A stretch of 59,199 nucleotides of DNA from Pseudomonas sp. 2FG (GTDB lineage: Bacteria > Pseudomonadota > Gammaproteobacteria > Pseudomonadales > Pseudomonadaceae): the NCBI RefSeq assembly GCF_005502935.1, contig NZ_SCMP01000020.1:1-59199 (forward strand), written 5' to 3'. Below the pieces are notes generated by a model that was given only the letters and a program-made list of their open reading frames with translations, was not told where the DNA came from and made no database searches. Positions 39,603 to 48,489 of this stretch are shown piece after piece. A program made the translations under genes and the position numbers. Numbering within the stretch: position 1 is the stretch's first letter; every line of letters starts with the position of its first letter.

Positions 39603-40733
39603 ATGACCGACGCCGAGCTACCCCATTCGTCGCACGCCTTCCGCCTCTGGCGCGAGGCCCAGCACACCTACTCACGCACCCGCCTGGGCGGCATCTATTA
39701 CCTGCTGGCCTGGCTGCTGGTCTGGGGCTTCAGCGCCGCGCCAGACGCGCACCTGCTGCTGGGCCTGGGCACCACGGCCTTCTTCGCCCTGATCATGGTC
39801 CTGCGCTGGCTGCACCGGCTGCCCTCCGGCTATGACGAAGACCGCCTGCGCCGCTGGCTGGGCCGGCAAGCCTGGCTGGTCTGCGGCAACGCCCTGGGCT
39901 GGGGCCTGGTTCAGGCCTGGACCCTGCAAGCCATCGACTTCGCCCCTTCGCAGTCGATCGCCGCCATCAACACCATCGCCATCAGCGCGGCGATGGTCTT
40001 CATCTTCTCGATGGATCGCAGTCGCGGCACCCTGGCCATCCTGCTGCTCTATCTGCCGGGGCTCGCGGTGCTCCTGCCGGATGCCGCGGCGCACCTCGGC
40101 GAGCTGGTGGCCCTGGCCTTCTTCCTCGGCTATCTGCTGCTGACCCTGGGCCACAGCCACCGCGAATACCTCAACACCCTGGAACTGGAACTGCGCCTGC
40201 TGGAACAGCAGGAGAGCCTGGATCACCTGAGCCGCACCGATAGCCTGACCCAACTGGGCAACCGCTACCAATTCAACAGCCTGTTCCAGACCTTGGTGGC
40301 CAACGCTCGGCGCGACGGCGAGCCCTTGTCGCTGGTGCTGCTGGATATCGACTTCTTCAAGCGGGTCAACGACGAGCATGGCCACGCCAGCGGCGATGCC
40401 TGCCTGAGCGCCTTCGCCATGCGCATGCGCAACGTATTCCGGCGCGACAGCGATGCCCTGCTACGCCTCGGCGGCGAGGAATTCGGCGTGTTGATGCCCA
40501 ACACCACGCTGCAGCAGGCACGGGAGCTGGCCGAACGTTTTCGCCAGGAACTGGCGCAGACCGGCCTCGACCTGAAAGGCCAGCGCTTGCCGCTGACCGC
40601 CAGCCTGGGCGTGGGCTGTTTCGATATGCTTCTGGACAGCGACGCCGAAGCCTTCTTCAAACGGGTCGACAGTGCCCTCTACCAGGCCAAGAGCAGCGGC
40701 CGCGACCGCCTGGTACTGGCGCCTGCGGGCTGA
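39603..40733 (+). CDS. Membrane-bound diguanylate cyclase
   Basis: A 376-aa enzyme making c-di-GMP from two GTP. The N-terminal half has about six hydrophobic helices (residues 28-195: YYLLAWLLVWGFS, LLLGLGTTAFFALIMVLRW, ALGWGLVQAWTLQ, and so on), a MASE2-like sensor. A short coiled linker LELELRLLEQQESLDHLSRTDSLTQLGNRYQF leads into GGDEF. The active site is RLGGEEFGVLM, and the Mg2+ aspartate is in LVLLDIDFFKRVND. An RxxD inhibitory site (RDSD) sits exactly five residues before GGEEF, so product inhibition is expected. Monocistronic. Confidence 0.93.
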   Translation: MTDAELPHSSHAFRLWREAQHTYSRTRLGGIYYLLAWLLVWGFSAAPDAHLLLGLGTTAFFALIMVLRWLHRLPSGYDEDRLRRWLGRQAWLVCGNALGWGLVQAWTLQAIDFAPSQSIAAINTIAISAAMVFIFSMDRSRGTLAILLLYLPGLAVLLPDAAAHLGELVALAFFLGYLLLTLGHSHREYLNTLELELRLLEQQESLDHLSRTDSLTQLGNRYQFNSLFQTLVANARRDGEPLSLVLLDIDFFKRVNDEHGHASGDACLSAFAMRMRNVFRRDSDALLRLGGEEFGVLMPNTTLQQARELAERFRQELAQTGLDLKGQRLPLTASLGVGCFDMLLDSDAEAFFKRVDSALYQAKSSGRDRLVLAPAG

Positions 40734-40767
40734 CCGCCCCCCCCGGCAGCCAGCCTGCGGGCCGCGG

Positions 40768-41421
40768 TCAACGCAGGTTCCGGGCCTGCAGCTGACCTTG
40801 TTGCAGGGTCCAGGTCAGCAACTGCCCGGCGAGCGCATCGCTGGCCTGGCCGAACGCCGCGACCACATCCGCCACCCGCGCGCTGCTGGCCGCCTGGCGC
40901 ACCTCGAAGCGCCGCACCGCGACTATCTTGTGGCTAGCGCTCTGCACCAGCCGCACATCCAGACGGATCACCACCTCGGGCTGCCTAGCGCGGTATTCAC
41001 TCTGAAAGGCCCGCAGGTCGCTGACCAGTTCCAGGTCGGCCTGCAGTTGCCGGTCGTCGCTGCTGAGCGAGCTGATCCGGCCATCGGCCTGGAAGGTTTC
41101 GAGCAGACGGTCGCGCAGCAGCACCGGGCCGGCGTCGCTCCAGCGCGCGCCCTTGTAGCTGCTGATCAGGCTGCCGTGGGGCAGCACGGCAATGCGCGAG
41201 TTATCCAGCACCTGGTTGGCCTGCGGTTTGGCGACCCGCAGAGACCAGTCGACCGCAGGGCCCCCGCTGGCCTGAGGGCTAACGCCGCCGGGCAACAGGT
41301 AGACATCGTTCGGCTCGGCCTGCGGCAGCAGCGAGCAGCCTGACAGCAGGCCCAGCAGCGCACCCGCGCAGAGCACACTTAAACGGCAGCGCAAACCAAG
41401 CGGCTGCAGGGACGGCCTCAT
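40768..41421 (-). CDS. ABC-type transport auxiliary lipoprotein (PqiC-like)
   Basis: A 217-aa outer-membrane lipoprotein of the PqiC family. Signal peptide with lipobox LLSGC (cysteine 29), then NDVYLLPGG, AVDWSLRVAKPQANQVLDNSRIAVLPHGSLISSYKGARWSDAGPVLLRDRLLETF, the hallmark block of the family. It forms the outer-membrane end of an MCE-type lipid-transport system. It is the last gene of the operon permease/ATPase/MCE/lipoprotein and overlaps the MCE gene stop by 4 bases, so the four products make one complex. Confidence 0.9.
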   Translation of the reverse strand: MRPSLQPLGLRCRLSVLCAGALLGLLSGCSLLPQAEPNDVYLLPGGVSPQASGGPAVDWSLRVAKPQANQVLDNSRIAVLPHGSLISSYKGARWSDAGPVLLRDRLLETFQADGRISSLSSDDRQLQADLELVSDLRAFQSEYRARQPEVVIRLDVRLVQSASHKIVAVRRFEVRQAASSARVADVVAAFGQASDALAGQLLTWTLQQGQLQARNLR

Positions 41422-42356
41422 GGTTCAAACTCCTTGCTCTTGTCGCCGCCGAGCAGGTAGCTCGCCGGGTCTTCTTCGAGGCGGCGCGAAATCGAACGCA
41501 GCCCACTGAGGGTTTCCCGCAGCTCGCTGACCGCCGGGCCGATTTCACCCAAGCCCCGAATACCGGCGTTGAGCGAGTCATGGTTGTCGTTCAGCAAGTG
41601 CTCGAGGTTGCGACTGGCCCGTTCCAGGGCGGCCATGGCCTGCCGTGCGCTGTCGAACGCAGCCCTGCCCTGCTGGTCCAGCAGGCCATTGGCGGTGCGC
41701 ATCAAGTGCGCGCTCTGCTCGAGGGTCAGGTTGGCCTGTTTGCTGGCGCTGGCCAACTGCTGCAGCAACTCGCGAATGTCGTTGCGCTGCGCGGCGAGCA
41801 CCCCGGTCGCCAGATCCAGATGCTCCAGGGTCCGGCTGATGCGCGCGGCGTTCTCCGGCGAGAACATCCGGTTAGCGCTGTCGACGAATGTATTGATATT
41901 GCTCAGCAGGTCTTCGCCGTTGGCCAGCAGCGTGGCGATCGGCGAAGGGTCGGCGACTATCACCGCCACCTGGCCATTGTTGCCCGCAAGCGCCGGGCTA
42001 TCTGGCGAGCCGCTGGTCAGCTGGATAAAGGCACCGCCGGTGATACCGATCAGTGCCAGTTTGGCCCGCGTGTTCTGCTTGATCGGCGTATCGCCAGCCA
42101 GACGCACGCGCGCCCACACCTTGCGCGGGTCCTGCGGGTCGAGTTTGAGCTGAACGACATCGCCGACCTTGATCCCGCTGTACTGCACCGCACTGCCCTT
42201 CGACAGGCCAGTCACCGCCTCGTTGAAGACAATGTCGTAGAGGGTGAACTCGCTGTCCGCGCTGGACTTGGTCAGCCATAAGCCGAACAACAGCGCGGCG
42301 GCCACCACCAGCACGGTAAACAGGCCGATCAACACATGATGGGCGCGGGTTTCCAT
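41418..42356 (-). CDS. MCE-domain lipid-transport protein (MlaD-like)
   Basis: A 312-aa inner-membrane-anchored periplasmic protein. One N-terminal TM helix (HHVLIGLFTVLVVAAALLFGLWL), then the MCE domain at about 40-120 (TLYDIVFNEAVTGLSKGSAVQYSGIKVGDVVQLKLD, AKLALIGITGGAFIQLTSGS). A long helical, coiled-coil-like tail follows (NINTFVDSANRMFSPENAARISRTLEHL and later repeats). MCE proteins form hexameric lipid channels or tunnels; the helical tail may bridge the periplasm to the PqiC-like lipoprotein. ATG 42356 is chosen at the membrane anchor; an upstream extension has no ribosome site. Confidence 0.9.
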   Translation of the reverse strand: METRAHHVLIGLFTVLVVAAALLFGLWLTKSSADSEFTLYDIVFNEAVTGLSKGSAVQYSGIKVGDVVQLKLDPQDPRKVWARVRLAGDTPIKQNTRAKLALIGITGGAFIQLTSGSPDSPALAGNNGQVAVIVADPSPIATLLANGEDLLSNINTFVDSANRMFSPENAARISRTLEHLDLATGVLAAQRNDIRELLQQLASASKQANLTLEQSAHLMRTANGLLDQQGRAAFDSARQAMAALERASRNLEHLLNDNHDSLNAGIRGLGEIGPAVSELRETLSGLRSISRRLEEDPASYLLGGDKSKEFEP

Positions 42357-42357
42357 A

Positions 42358-43164
42358 TCAACGAGTCTCCGCCAGACGTGCACCTGCCTGCTGGGCCGCA
42401 CGGCCCCGTGGGCCATGGAAATAGGCGTGCACCCAGGCATCGTCAGCGGCCGCCACCACCTCCAGGCTACCGACCGCCAGCACGCGTTTTTGCGCGAGCA
42501 CCGCGACCCGGTCGCACAGGGTGTAGAGCGTATCGAGGTCGTGGGTGACGAGAAAAACCGTGAGGTCGAGCGCGGCGCGCAGGGTCAACAGCAACTGGTC
42601 GAAAGCCGCCGCACTGATGGGGTCGAGGCCGGCGGTCGGCTCATCGAGAAACAGAATTTCCGGGTCCAGGGCCAACGCGCGGGCCAGTGCCGCGCGCTTG
42701 ACCATGCCCCCGGACAGCGAGTCGGGATACTTATTCGCGGCACTGGCGGGCAAACCGACCAGCGCCAACTTCACCCCGGCCAGGTGCTCGGCGTCGGCGC
42801 GGCCAAGCCCGGCATGCTCGATCAGCGGCAGGGCGATGTTCTCGCTCACGGTCAACGAGGAAAACAGCGCGCCGGCCTGGAACAGCACGCCGAAGCGGCG
42901 CTCCAGTTGCGAACGGCGCTCGGCCGACAGGCTCGCCAACTCCTCACCGAACACCTGCACGCTGCCGGAGGTCGGCCGCCGCAGGCCGACTATGGTGCGC
43001 AGCAGCACCGACTTGCCGGTCCCCGAGCCACCGACCACGCCGAGTATCTCGCCGCGCTGGAGATCCAGGTCGAGGTGCTCATGCACCGTCTGCGCGCCGA
43101 AGCGGTTGCCCAGGTCGCGCACCTGGATAATCGCCTCGCGGGCCACTGCGGGACTCGTGCTCAC
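42358..43164 (-). CDS. ABC ATPase of the MCE lipid-transport system (MlaF-like)
   Basis: A 268-aa cytoplasmic ATPase. Walker A GVVGGSGTGKSVLLRTIVGL (about 39-50), Q-loop FGVLFQAGALFSSLTV (the QxGALF feature of MlaF), signature LSGGMVKRAALARALA, Walker B ILFLDEPTAGLDP and H-loop LVTHDLD. All residues for ATP hydrolysis are intact. It overlaps the permease gene upstream by 4 bases and is 1 base from the MCE gene downstream, so the stoichiometric complex is made from one message. Confidence 0.93.
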   Translation of the reverse strand: MSTSPAVAREAIIQVRDLGNRFGAQTVHEHLDLDLQRGEILGVVGGSGTGKSVLLRTIVGLRRPTSGSVQVFGEELASLSAERRSQLERRFGVLFQAGALFSSLTVSENIALPLIEHAGLGRADAEHLAGVKLALVGLPASAANKYPDSLSGGMVKRAALARALALDPEILFLDEPTAGLDPISAAAFDQLLLTLRAALDLTVFLVTHDLDTLYTLCDRVAVLAQKRVLAVGSLEVVAAADDAWVHAYFHGPRGRAAQQAGARLAETR

Positions 43165-44306
43165 CAGCCCATCTCCATGAAGAACAGCGCGGCGACGGCG
43201 TCCAGCAGGATCACCACGAAGATTGACTGCACCACGCTGGAGGTGGTGTGGTCGCCGACCGATTTAGCGCTGCCACTGACTTTGAAACCCTCCAGGCAAC
43301 CGATTAGCGCAATCAGGAAGGCAAACACCGGCGCCTTGGCCAAGCCGACGAGGAAATGCCGGACCTCGATATCGCGTTGCAGGATCGCCATGAACATCGC
43401 CGGCGAAATATCCAGCGTCAGCACGCAGACCACGGCGCCACCGATGATCCCCGCGAGCATGGCCAGAAACGTCAGGAGCGGCAGCGTCACCAGCAGCGCC
43501 AGCACCCGCGGCAGGACTAGCAACTCGATGGGGTTAAGGCCCAGGGTGCGGATCGCGTCAATTTCCTCGTTGACCTTCATCGAGCCGATCTGCGCGGTGA
43601 AGGCGCTAGCAGTGCGCCCGGCCATCAGGATCGCCGTGAGCAGCACGCCGAATTCACGGAGAAAGGCGAAGGCCACCAGATCGACGGTATAAACGCTGGC
43701 ACCGAACCTGGCCAGCACCGTGGCGCCGAGAAACGCCACCACCGCACCGACCAGAAAGGTCAGCAGCACGACGATGGGCACGGCGTTCAGCCCGCTCTGC
43801 TCAATCTGTGCGACCAGTGCGGTGACCCGCCAGCTACGCGGCCGCAACAGGCTGCGCGCCAGGGTTTCCAGGGTCAGGCCGATAAAGGCCAGCAGCGCGC
43901 TGAGCAGCCGCCAGAGCACTTCGAGCGCACGGCCAATCTGGGCCAGCCATTCGAGCAAGCCCGAACGCTGCTGGGGTTTTTCCGGCGTGCCATCTTCCGT
44001 CAGTGCGCTGCCAACCGTTTGCAGCAGCGCGCGCCGCGCCGCCGCCAACCCCGGCGCACTGCTCGCCAGACTGAGCAAACGCTCGGCCCCGAGCAGCTCG
44101 GCCAACAGCGCCGCGCCGGCGGTATCCAGTGCACCGAGGCCATCGAGCAGCACCTGAGTCTCCGCGTCGAGGCCCGCGCGCAGTTCGGCGACTTCGCGGG
44201 CCAGGGCGGTGTAATGAGGCAGGGTCCAGTCCCCGGAGACAAATAGACTCGGCGGGGTAGCCGAGGCTTCCAGGCGGACGCTTCCTGCTTGCGGCACTCT
44301 AGTCAT
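43161..44306 (-). CDS. MlaE-type permease with N-terminal STAS domain
   Basis: A 381-aa inner-membrane permease. Residues 1-105 form a STAS-like domain (GDWTLPHYTALAREVAELRAGLDAETQVLLDGLGALDTAGAALLAELL); in the classical Mla system this function is a separate protein, MlaB, so here it is fused. The permease part has an amphipathic helix and about five TM helices with the MlaE motifs ILMAGRTASAFTAQIGSMKVNEEIDAIRTLGLNPIELLVLPR and GSAKSVGDHTTSSVVQSIFVVILLDA. First gene of the operon. An upstream ATG extension (to 44381) is unlikely. Confidence 0.92.
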   Translation of the reverse strand: MTRVPQAGSVRLEASATPPSLFVSGDWTLPHYTALAREVAELRAGLDAETQVLLDGLGALDTAGAALLAELLGAERLLSLASSAPGLAAARRALLQTVGSALTEDGTPEKPQQRSGLLEWLAQIGRALEVLWRLLSALLAFIGLTLETLARSLLRPRSWRVTALVAQIEQSGLNAVPIVVLLTFLVGAVVAFLGATVLARFGASVYTVDLVAFAFLREFGVLLTAILMAGRTASAFTAQIGSMKVNEEIDAIRTLGLNPIELLVLPRVLALLVTLPLLTFLAMLAGIIGGAVVCVLTLDISPAMFMAILQRDIEVRHFLVGLAKAPVFAFLIALIGCLEGFKVSGSAKSVGDHTTSSVVQSIFVVILLDAVAALFFMEMGW

Positions 44307-44400
44307 AGCTAGGTCTTTCTCGGCCGGGAAATACGGCTGTGCTTTAGCGAACTCTGGCGCGACACCTGAAGCCCGGTCCAAGGCGGCGCCAGCTAAGCTT

Positions 44401-44470
44401 CAGTCAAGCACACTGCACTCGACCCGCGTCGTTTGCCCGGCCTCGTCGAGCACGCCGAGCCATAGCGGCC
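44401..44470 (-). pseudogene. pbpC: Second copy of the pbpC 3' end
   Basis: Minus-strand VLDEAGQTTRVECSVLD and stop is the last segment of the glycan-binding C-terminal (BiPBP_C) domain of penicillin-binding protein 1C. It aligns with the fuller remnant at 48635-48921: by hand, 60 of 71 columns agree over 44401-44470 and 48635-48705, with one single-base deletion that breaks frame here. Nothing further upstream of the gene is present. It is in the same orientation as the other copy. Confidence 0.72.
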
Positions 44471-44576
44471 GCGGGGTTATCTGTTATCGCAGAGCAAGAT
44501 CAGCATGGCCGGCCCATCTATGCTTAAGCCGTCGCGGTCTCTTGCCGCAGTCCTGTCTGGTTAAAGGAGCACAGTC

Positions 44577-45704
44577 ATGGAGCAGAAGATTCCTGTCCAC
44601 GCCAACCCTGGCAAGAAATTGCGCGGAGTAAATCTAGGCGGCTGGCTGGTTCTGGAGAAGTGGATGACCCCCAGCCTGTTCGCAGGGTTGCAGGCCGTCG
44701 ATGAAACCAGTTGGTGTGTCGAGCTGGGCCCACAGGCCACGGCAAGGCTGCACCAGCACTGGAACAGCTTTATCAGCCGCGAGGACTTTGTCTGGCTGCA
44801 CGAGCGCGGCATCAATGCCGTGCGCATTCCACTCGGCCACTGGATATTCGGCGCGGATTATCCCTATCACCGCAGCTACGGCGAAAACCGCTTCCCCTTT
44901 GTCGAGGGCGGGCTCGAGGTGCTCGACCGGGCGTTTGCCTGGGCGGAAGAATTCCAGCTGAAGGTTGTCCTGGATCTGCATGCCGCCCCCGGCTGCCAGA
45001 ACGGCTTCGATAACGGCGGGATCAAGGATGTCTGCGAATGGCACACCCAGGCGCACTACCGCGAGCACTCGCTGAGCGTGCTGGAGCGCCTGGCCGAGCG
45101 CTACCACGGCCAGCCCAGCCTGCATGCCATCGAGGTCCTCAACGAGCCGCGCTGGGACGTGCCGACCGAGTACCTGAAGCGCTACAACCTCGACGCCTAC
45201 CAGCGCATTCGCCGGTACTGCCGGGCCGAGCAGGTCAGCGTGGTCTTCCATGACGGCTTCCGCTCCTTCGAGGAGTACCTGGGTTTCATGCAGGCGCCGG
45301 AGTTTGCCAACGTGGTGTTCGATATCCACCGCTACCAGTGCTTCGAGCGCGGCGACATCGACAGCGATATTTACACCCACCTGCACAAGGCCAGCGGCCA
45401 ATGGAAAACCGAGGCCGATGCGCTCATCGAGCAACTGGGGGTACCGGCCTATTGCGCCGAGTGGAGCCTGGGCCTCGACCTGAAGGTGGTCTCGCTCTGG
45501 GCGGAGGGGCCGTTCAATCACGCCCTGGAGAGCATGGACGGCTTCCAGCAGGACATCGCCTATCGCGGCTATGCCGCCGCCCAGTTGCTGACCTTCGAGA
45601 AGTACCTGGGCTGGTTCTTCTGGAGTTATAAGACCGAAACCACGCCGGCCTGGTGTTTTCGCGAATGCGTCCGGCGCGGCTGGTTGCCCTCAGGTTTTTC
45701 TTAG
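44577..45704 (+). CDS. GH5-family glucan hydrolase (exo-beta-1,3-glucanase-like)
   Basis: A 375-aa glycoside hydrolase family 5 protein. The N-terminus GKKLRGVNLGGWLVLEKWMTPSLF matches the fungal/bacterial exo-1,3-glucanase branch (GH5_9-like). Catalytic acid E190 lies in AIEVLNEPRWD and nucleophile E295 in AYCAEWSLG. Supporting residues are NAVRIPLGHWIFG, VLDLHAAPGCQNGFDNGG and WFFWSYKTETTPAW. No signal peptide, so it is cytoplasmic and would process imported or internal beta-glucan oligosaccharides to glucose, which the nearby glucokinase could phosphorylate. ATG 44577 follows AAAGGAG. Convergent, 3' overlapping by 15 bases, with the ABC gene. Confidence 0.87.
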   Translation: MEQKIPVHANPGKKLRGVNLGGWLVLEKWMTPSLFAGLQAVDETSWCVELGPQATARLHQHWNSFISREDFVWLHERGINAVRIPLGHWIFGADYPYHRSYGENRFPFVEGGLEVLDRAFAWAEEFQLKVVLDLHAAPGCQNGFDNGGIKDVCEWHTQAHYREHSLSVLERLAERYHGQPSLHAIEVLNEPRWDVPTEYLKRYNLDAYQRIRRYCRAEQVSVVFHDGFRSFEEYLGFMQAPEFANVVFDIHRYQCFERGDIDSDIYTHLHKASGQWKTEADALIEQLGVPAYCAEWSLGLDLKVVSLWAEGPFNHALESMDGFQQDIAYRGYAAAQLLTFEKYLGWFFWSYKTETTPAWCFRECVRRGWLPSGFS

Positions 45705-47456
45705 CGCGCGAATCGGCATGCTGCTGCGGAGGAACTTCTCTTGCGGCAGGTGCTTGAGCAGCAGCTTGCGCTGGTAGTAACGCTCGAGGCCGGTTTGAAA
45801 ACTGATGGCCAGCAGCGTCGCGTTGGGCAGTTCGTGGTGCAGCATGTCCATCATGTATTCCTCGCCTTTGGGGTCAAAGGCATTGGTCGCCTCTTCGATG
45901 AACACCCAGGCCGGCTGCTGCAGGAACAGCCGGGCAATGCCGAGGCGTTGCTGCGCGCGCAGCGGCAACACGCGATCCCAGTTATCGACCTCGCCCAGGC
46001 GCGGCGCCAGCCAGGCAACCCCGGCGCATTCCAGGGCATGCTGCAGGGCACTGGCCGCGAAGGTATCCGCCGGCCGCGGATAACTCAGCACCGACTGCAA
46101 GCTGCCAAACGGCAGGAATGGCCGCTGCGGCAAGAAGCTGATCGCCGACCCCGCCGGCAGCCAGACCTCGCCATGCCCCCACGGCCACAAGCCGGCCAGC
46201 ACCTTGAACAGGCTGATGCTGACCGCCGGATCGCCGGCAATCAGCACCCGCTCGCCAGGCTGGATCACCGCGTTGAGCCCCTCGATCAAAATCTGCCCGT
46301 CGGGGTTGGCGATGCACAGATCGCGCAGCACCAGCTCGGCCTGGTTCGACTGCGCCAGGCTGATGCGATGCTCTTGCGGCTCGGCGGCCCGCTCTTCGAG
46401 CAGCAGCAGGTCGCCGTAGAGGCTCATCACCCGGTCCGCGGAAGCCCGGCAGCGCGCCAGCTCGGCGAGGTTATCGATCGGCCAGGAGAGTGCCGAGGTC
46501 AGTTGCTGGAACGCCTGCGCGGCCTGCATCAACACCCCCAGGCTCATGCTGCCGGCAATGTACTGGGGGGCCATGACCAGGATCGGGAACACCGGCAAGA
46601 GCACGCCGTAGCCCGAAGAAAACGACACGATTCCCAGATAGCCGAGGGTCTGGCGGTACCAGCGGCGGCCCAGCTCGGCGAAAAACGCCGTCGAGTTCTG
46701 CCGCTCGACCCCTTCGCCCTGCATCAGCGCAATCGACTCGGAACTCTCCCGTGAATGCGCCAGCCCAAAGCGGAAATTCGCCTCCGCGGTTTGCAGCTTG
46801 TTGGTCGCATTGATCAGCGGACGCCCGAGCAGCATGCCGAACAGCGTGCCGGCGGCGGCGTAAGCAAACGCCAGGATCACCATATAACCCGGCACCAACA
46901 GGGCGGTACCGGGTAAGTGGGCACTGCCGGTAACCGTCAGCAGGATGTCGACAAAACTGCCGAAAATCAGCAGCGAATAGACTAGCGAGTGGGCCAGGCC
47001 GATCGCGCTTTCGGTGACGACGCGGATATCTTCGGCGATACGTCCATCTGGGTTGTCATGCTCACCGGCGGTCAACTGCAACTGGTAGTGATGCCCGTGC
47101 GCCATCCATTGGTCGAGGACCTTGGCCGTCAGCCACCTGCGCCAGTCCAGCTGTAACCAGCGCTTGACCTGCATATGCAGCGCCGTAACGCCCATGGTCA
47201 GCAGCAGGATCAGCACGAAGGTGCCGATCTGCACCAGCAAGCGGCTTAACGACTTCTCCTCCAGGGCATCGAAGAGCGCGCGATTCCAGTAACTCATCCA
47301 GATCACCAGGCCGACCTGGGCCAGGGTCAACAGCAGCAGTGCCAGGGTAAAGGCGCGTACCTTCCACTTCTCGGCGGAGTTCCAGTACGGCATGACCAGC
47401 CGCAGGAACTGCCAGGGCAACCTCGACGGTTGCCGCAGCTCTGCCGGCCCAGCCAT
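45690..47456 (-). CDS. ABC transporter (SbmA/YddA-ABCD type) with a degenerate ATPase domain
   Basis: A 588-aa fused permease-ATPase of the ABC_membrane_2 (YddA/ABCD) group. Six TM helices occupy residues 15-330; the family motifs are SYWNRALFDALEEKS, MDPWMAHGHHYQLQL-like WMAHGHHYQLQLTAGEHDNPDGRIAEDIR and EANFRFGLAHSRESSESIALMQGE. In the C-terminal domain the hallmarks are altered. Walker A reads GDPAVSISLFKVLAGLWPWG, where GPSGSGKSSL is expected (lysine replaced by isoleucine). The signature reads LPLRAQQRLGIARLF instead of LSLGEQQR, and Walker B is VFIEEATNAFD (E for D). The reading frame is fully open, so it is a conserved-length protein unlikely to hydrolyse ATP normally. It adjoins glk without gap. 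Confidence 0.85.
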   Translation of the reverse strand: MAGPAELRQPSRLPWQFLRLVMPYWNSAEKWKVRAFTLALLLLTLAQVGLVIWMSYWNRALFDALEEKSLSRLLVQIGTFVLILLLTMGVTALHMQVKRWLQLDWRRWLTAKVLDQWMAHGHHYQLQLTAGEHDNPDGRIAEDIRVVTESAIGLAHSLVYSLLIFGSFVDILLTVTGSAHLPGTALLVPGYMVILAFAYAAAGTLFGMLLGRPLINATNKLQTAEANFRFGLAHSRESSESIALMQGEGVERQNSTAFFAELGRRWYRQTLGYLGIVSFSSGYGVLLPVFPILVMAPQYIAGSMSLGVLMQAAQAFQQLTSALSWPIDNLAELARCRASADRVMSLYGDLLLLEERAAEPQEHRISLAQSNQAELVLRDLCIANPDGQILIEGLNAVIQPGERVLIAGDPAVSISLFKVLAGLWPWGHGEVWLPAGSAISFLPQRPFLPFGSLQSVLSYPRPADTFAASALQHALECAGVAWLAPRLGEVDNWDRVLPLRAQQRLGIARLFLQQPAWVFIEEATNAFDPKGEEYMMDMLHHELPNATLLAISFQTGLERYYQRKLLLKHLPQEKFLRSSMPIRALRKT

Positions 47457-48437
47457 TTACTCGGTCCCCCGCGCGGCGGCTGACGGCCGGCACAGTTGCG
47501 CCGCCAGAGTGGCAGCGCCGAACAAGCCCAGTTGCTCATTCAACACCACATGCAGCGGGATGCTCTCCAGCAGCTCGCGCAGCGGCGGTTTGTTCACGAA
47601 CGCCTCGACAACCGCCGGACTCTGCAGAAAGCCGAGGATTTTCGGGGCTATCCCACCACTCAGATAAACCCCGCCGCGGGCCAGGCTGAGCAGCGCCAGA
47701 TTGCCCGCGCAGGCGCCGTAGATCCGCGCAAACAGCGCCAGCGCCGCAGCGGCCAGCGGCTCCCCGCGCTCCGCCGCGCGGCTAATCGCCCGTGCATTCG
47801 GCGCAGCCTCGCGCAACTGCACACCCGCCCCGCAGAGAAACCCGTAGATGCGCTCCAGGCCAGGCCCGGACAGCAGCAGTTCCTGGCTGGCGCGCCCGTA
47901 AGCGCTCTGCAGCGCCTGGCATAAAGCCAGTTGCTGAGCATCCAGGGGGGCGAAGTCGGCCAGCCCGCCCTGACTGGCCAAGGCCTGCCAGTGCCCGCCG
48001 CAGCGGACCTGCATGGCCATGCCCAAGCCGCTGCCGGCCCCGAGCAACGCCCGCACCCCCTCAGGCTCAGGCTGGCCCTGTTGCAAGGTGCACAGATCGC
48101 TCGCGGGCAAAGCCTCCAGGGCATAGGTTTGCGCGGCAAAATCATTCAACAGCCGCACTGTGGGGATGCCGAACTGCTGGCCGATCAGGCTGGCATCGAG
48201 CCGCCAGGGCAGATTGGTCATGCTCACTCGCGACCCCTGGACCGGCCCGGCGACGGCAATGCAGGCCGCGGCCGGACGTTCACCCGCGGCCAGGAACAGC
48301 TCCAGCAGGGCCTGCAAGCCGGGATACTCATGAGCCAGAAAACTCTGCTGGCGAACCCTGCGCCAACCCGTAGCGCAGGGCTCCCCCAACAACAGGCGGG
48401 CATGCGTACCACCCACATCTACCGCCAGAAAAATCAT
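47457..48437 (-). CDS. glk: Glucokinase
   Basis: A 326-aa ROK/hexokinase-fold glucokinase. Phosphate-1 motif FLAVDVGGTHARLLLG (1-17), VAGPVQGSRVSMTNLPW (sugar binding, near 62-78), catalytic aspartate in VRLLNDFAAQTYALEAL (near 98), phosphate-2 GAGSGLGMAM, and ALLSLARGGVYLSGGIAPKIL near 260. It phosphorylates glucose to glucose 6-phosphate with ATP. Its TAA is directly followed by the ABC gene ATG. The pair plus the facing GH5 gene form a glucan-use cassette bracketed by pbpC tails. Confidence 0.93.
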   Translation of the reverse strand: MIFLAVDVGGTHARLLLGEPCATGWRRVRQQSFLAHEYPGLQALLELFLAAGERPAAACIAVAGPVQGSRVSMTNLPWRLDASLIGQQFGIPTVRLLNDFAAQTYALEALPASDLCTLQQGQPEPEGVRALLGAGSGLGMAMQVRCGGHWQALASQGGLADFAPLDAQQLALCQALQSAYGRASQELLLSGPGLERIYGFLCGAGVQLREAAPNARAISRAAERGEPLAAAALALFARIYGACAGNLALLSLARGGVYLSGGIAPKILGFLQSPAVVEAFVNKPPLRELLESIPLHVVLNEQLGLFGAATLAAQLCRPSAAARGTE

Positions 48438-48489
48438 CGAACCCCCTACTGCTCAAGGCTGAGAACCCTAGGTTGCTCAGCGAACTCCG

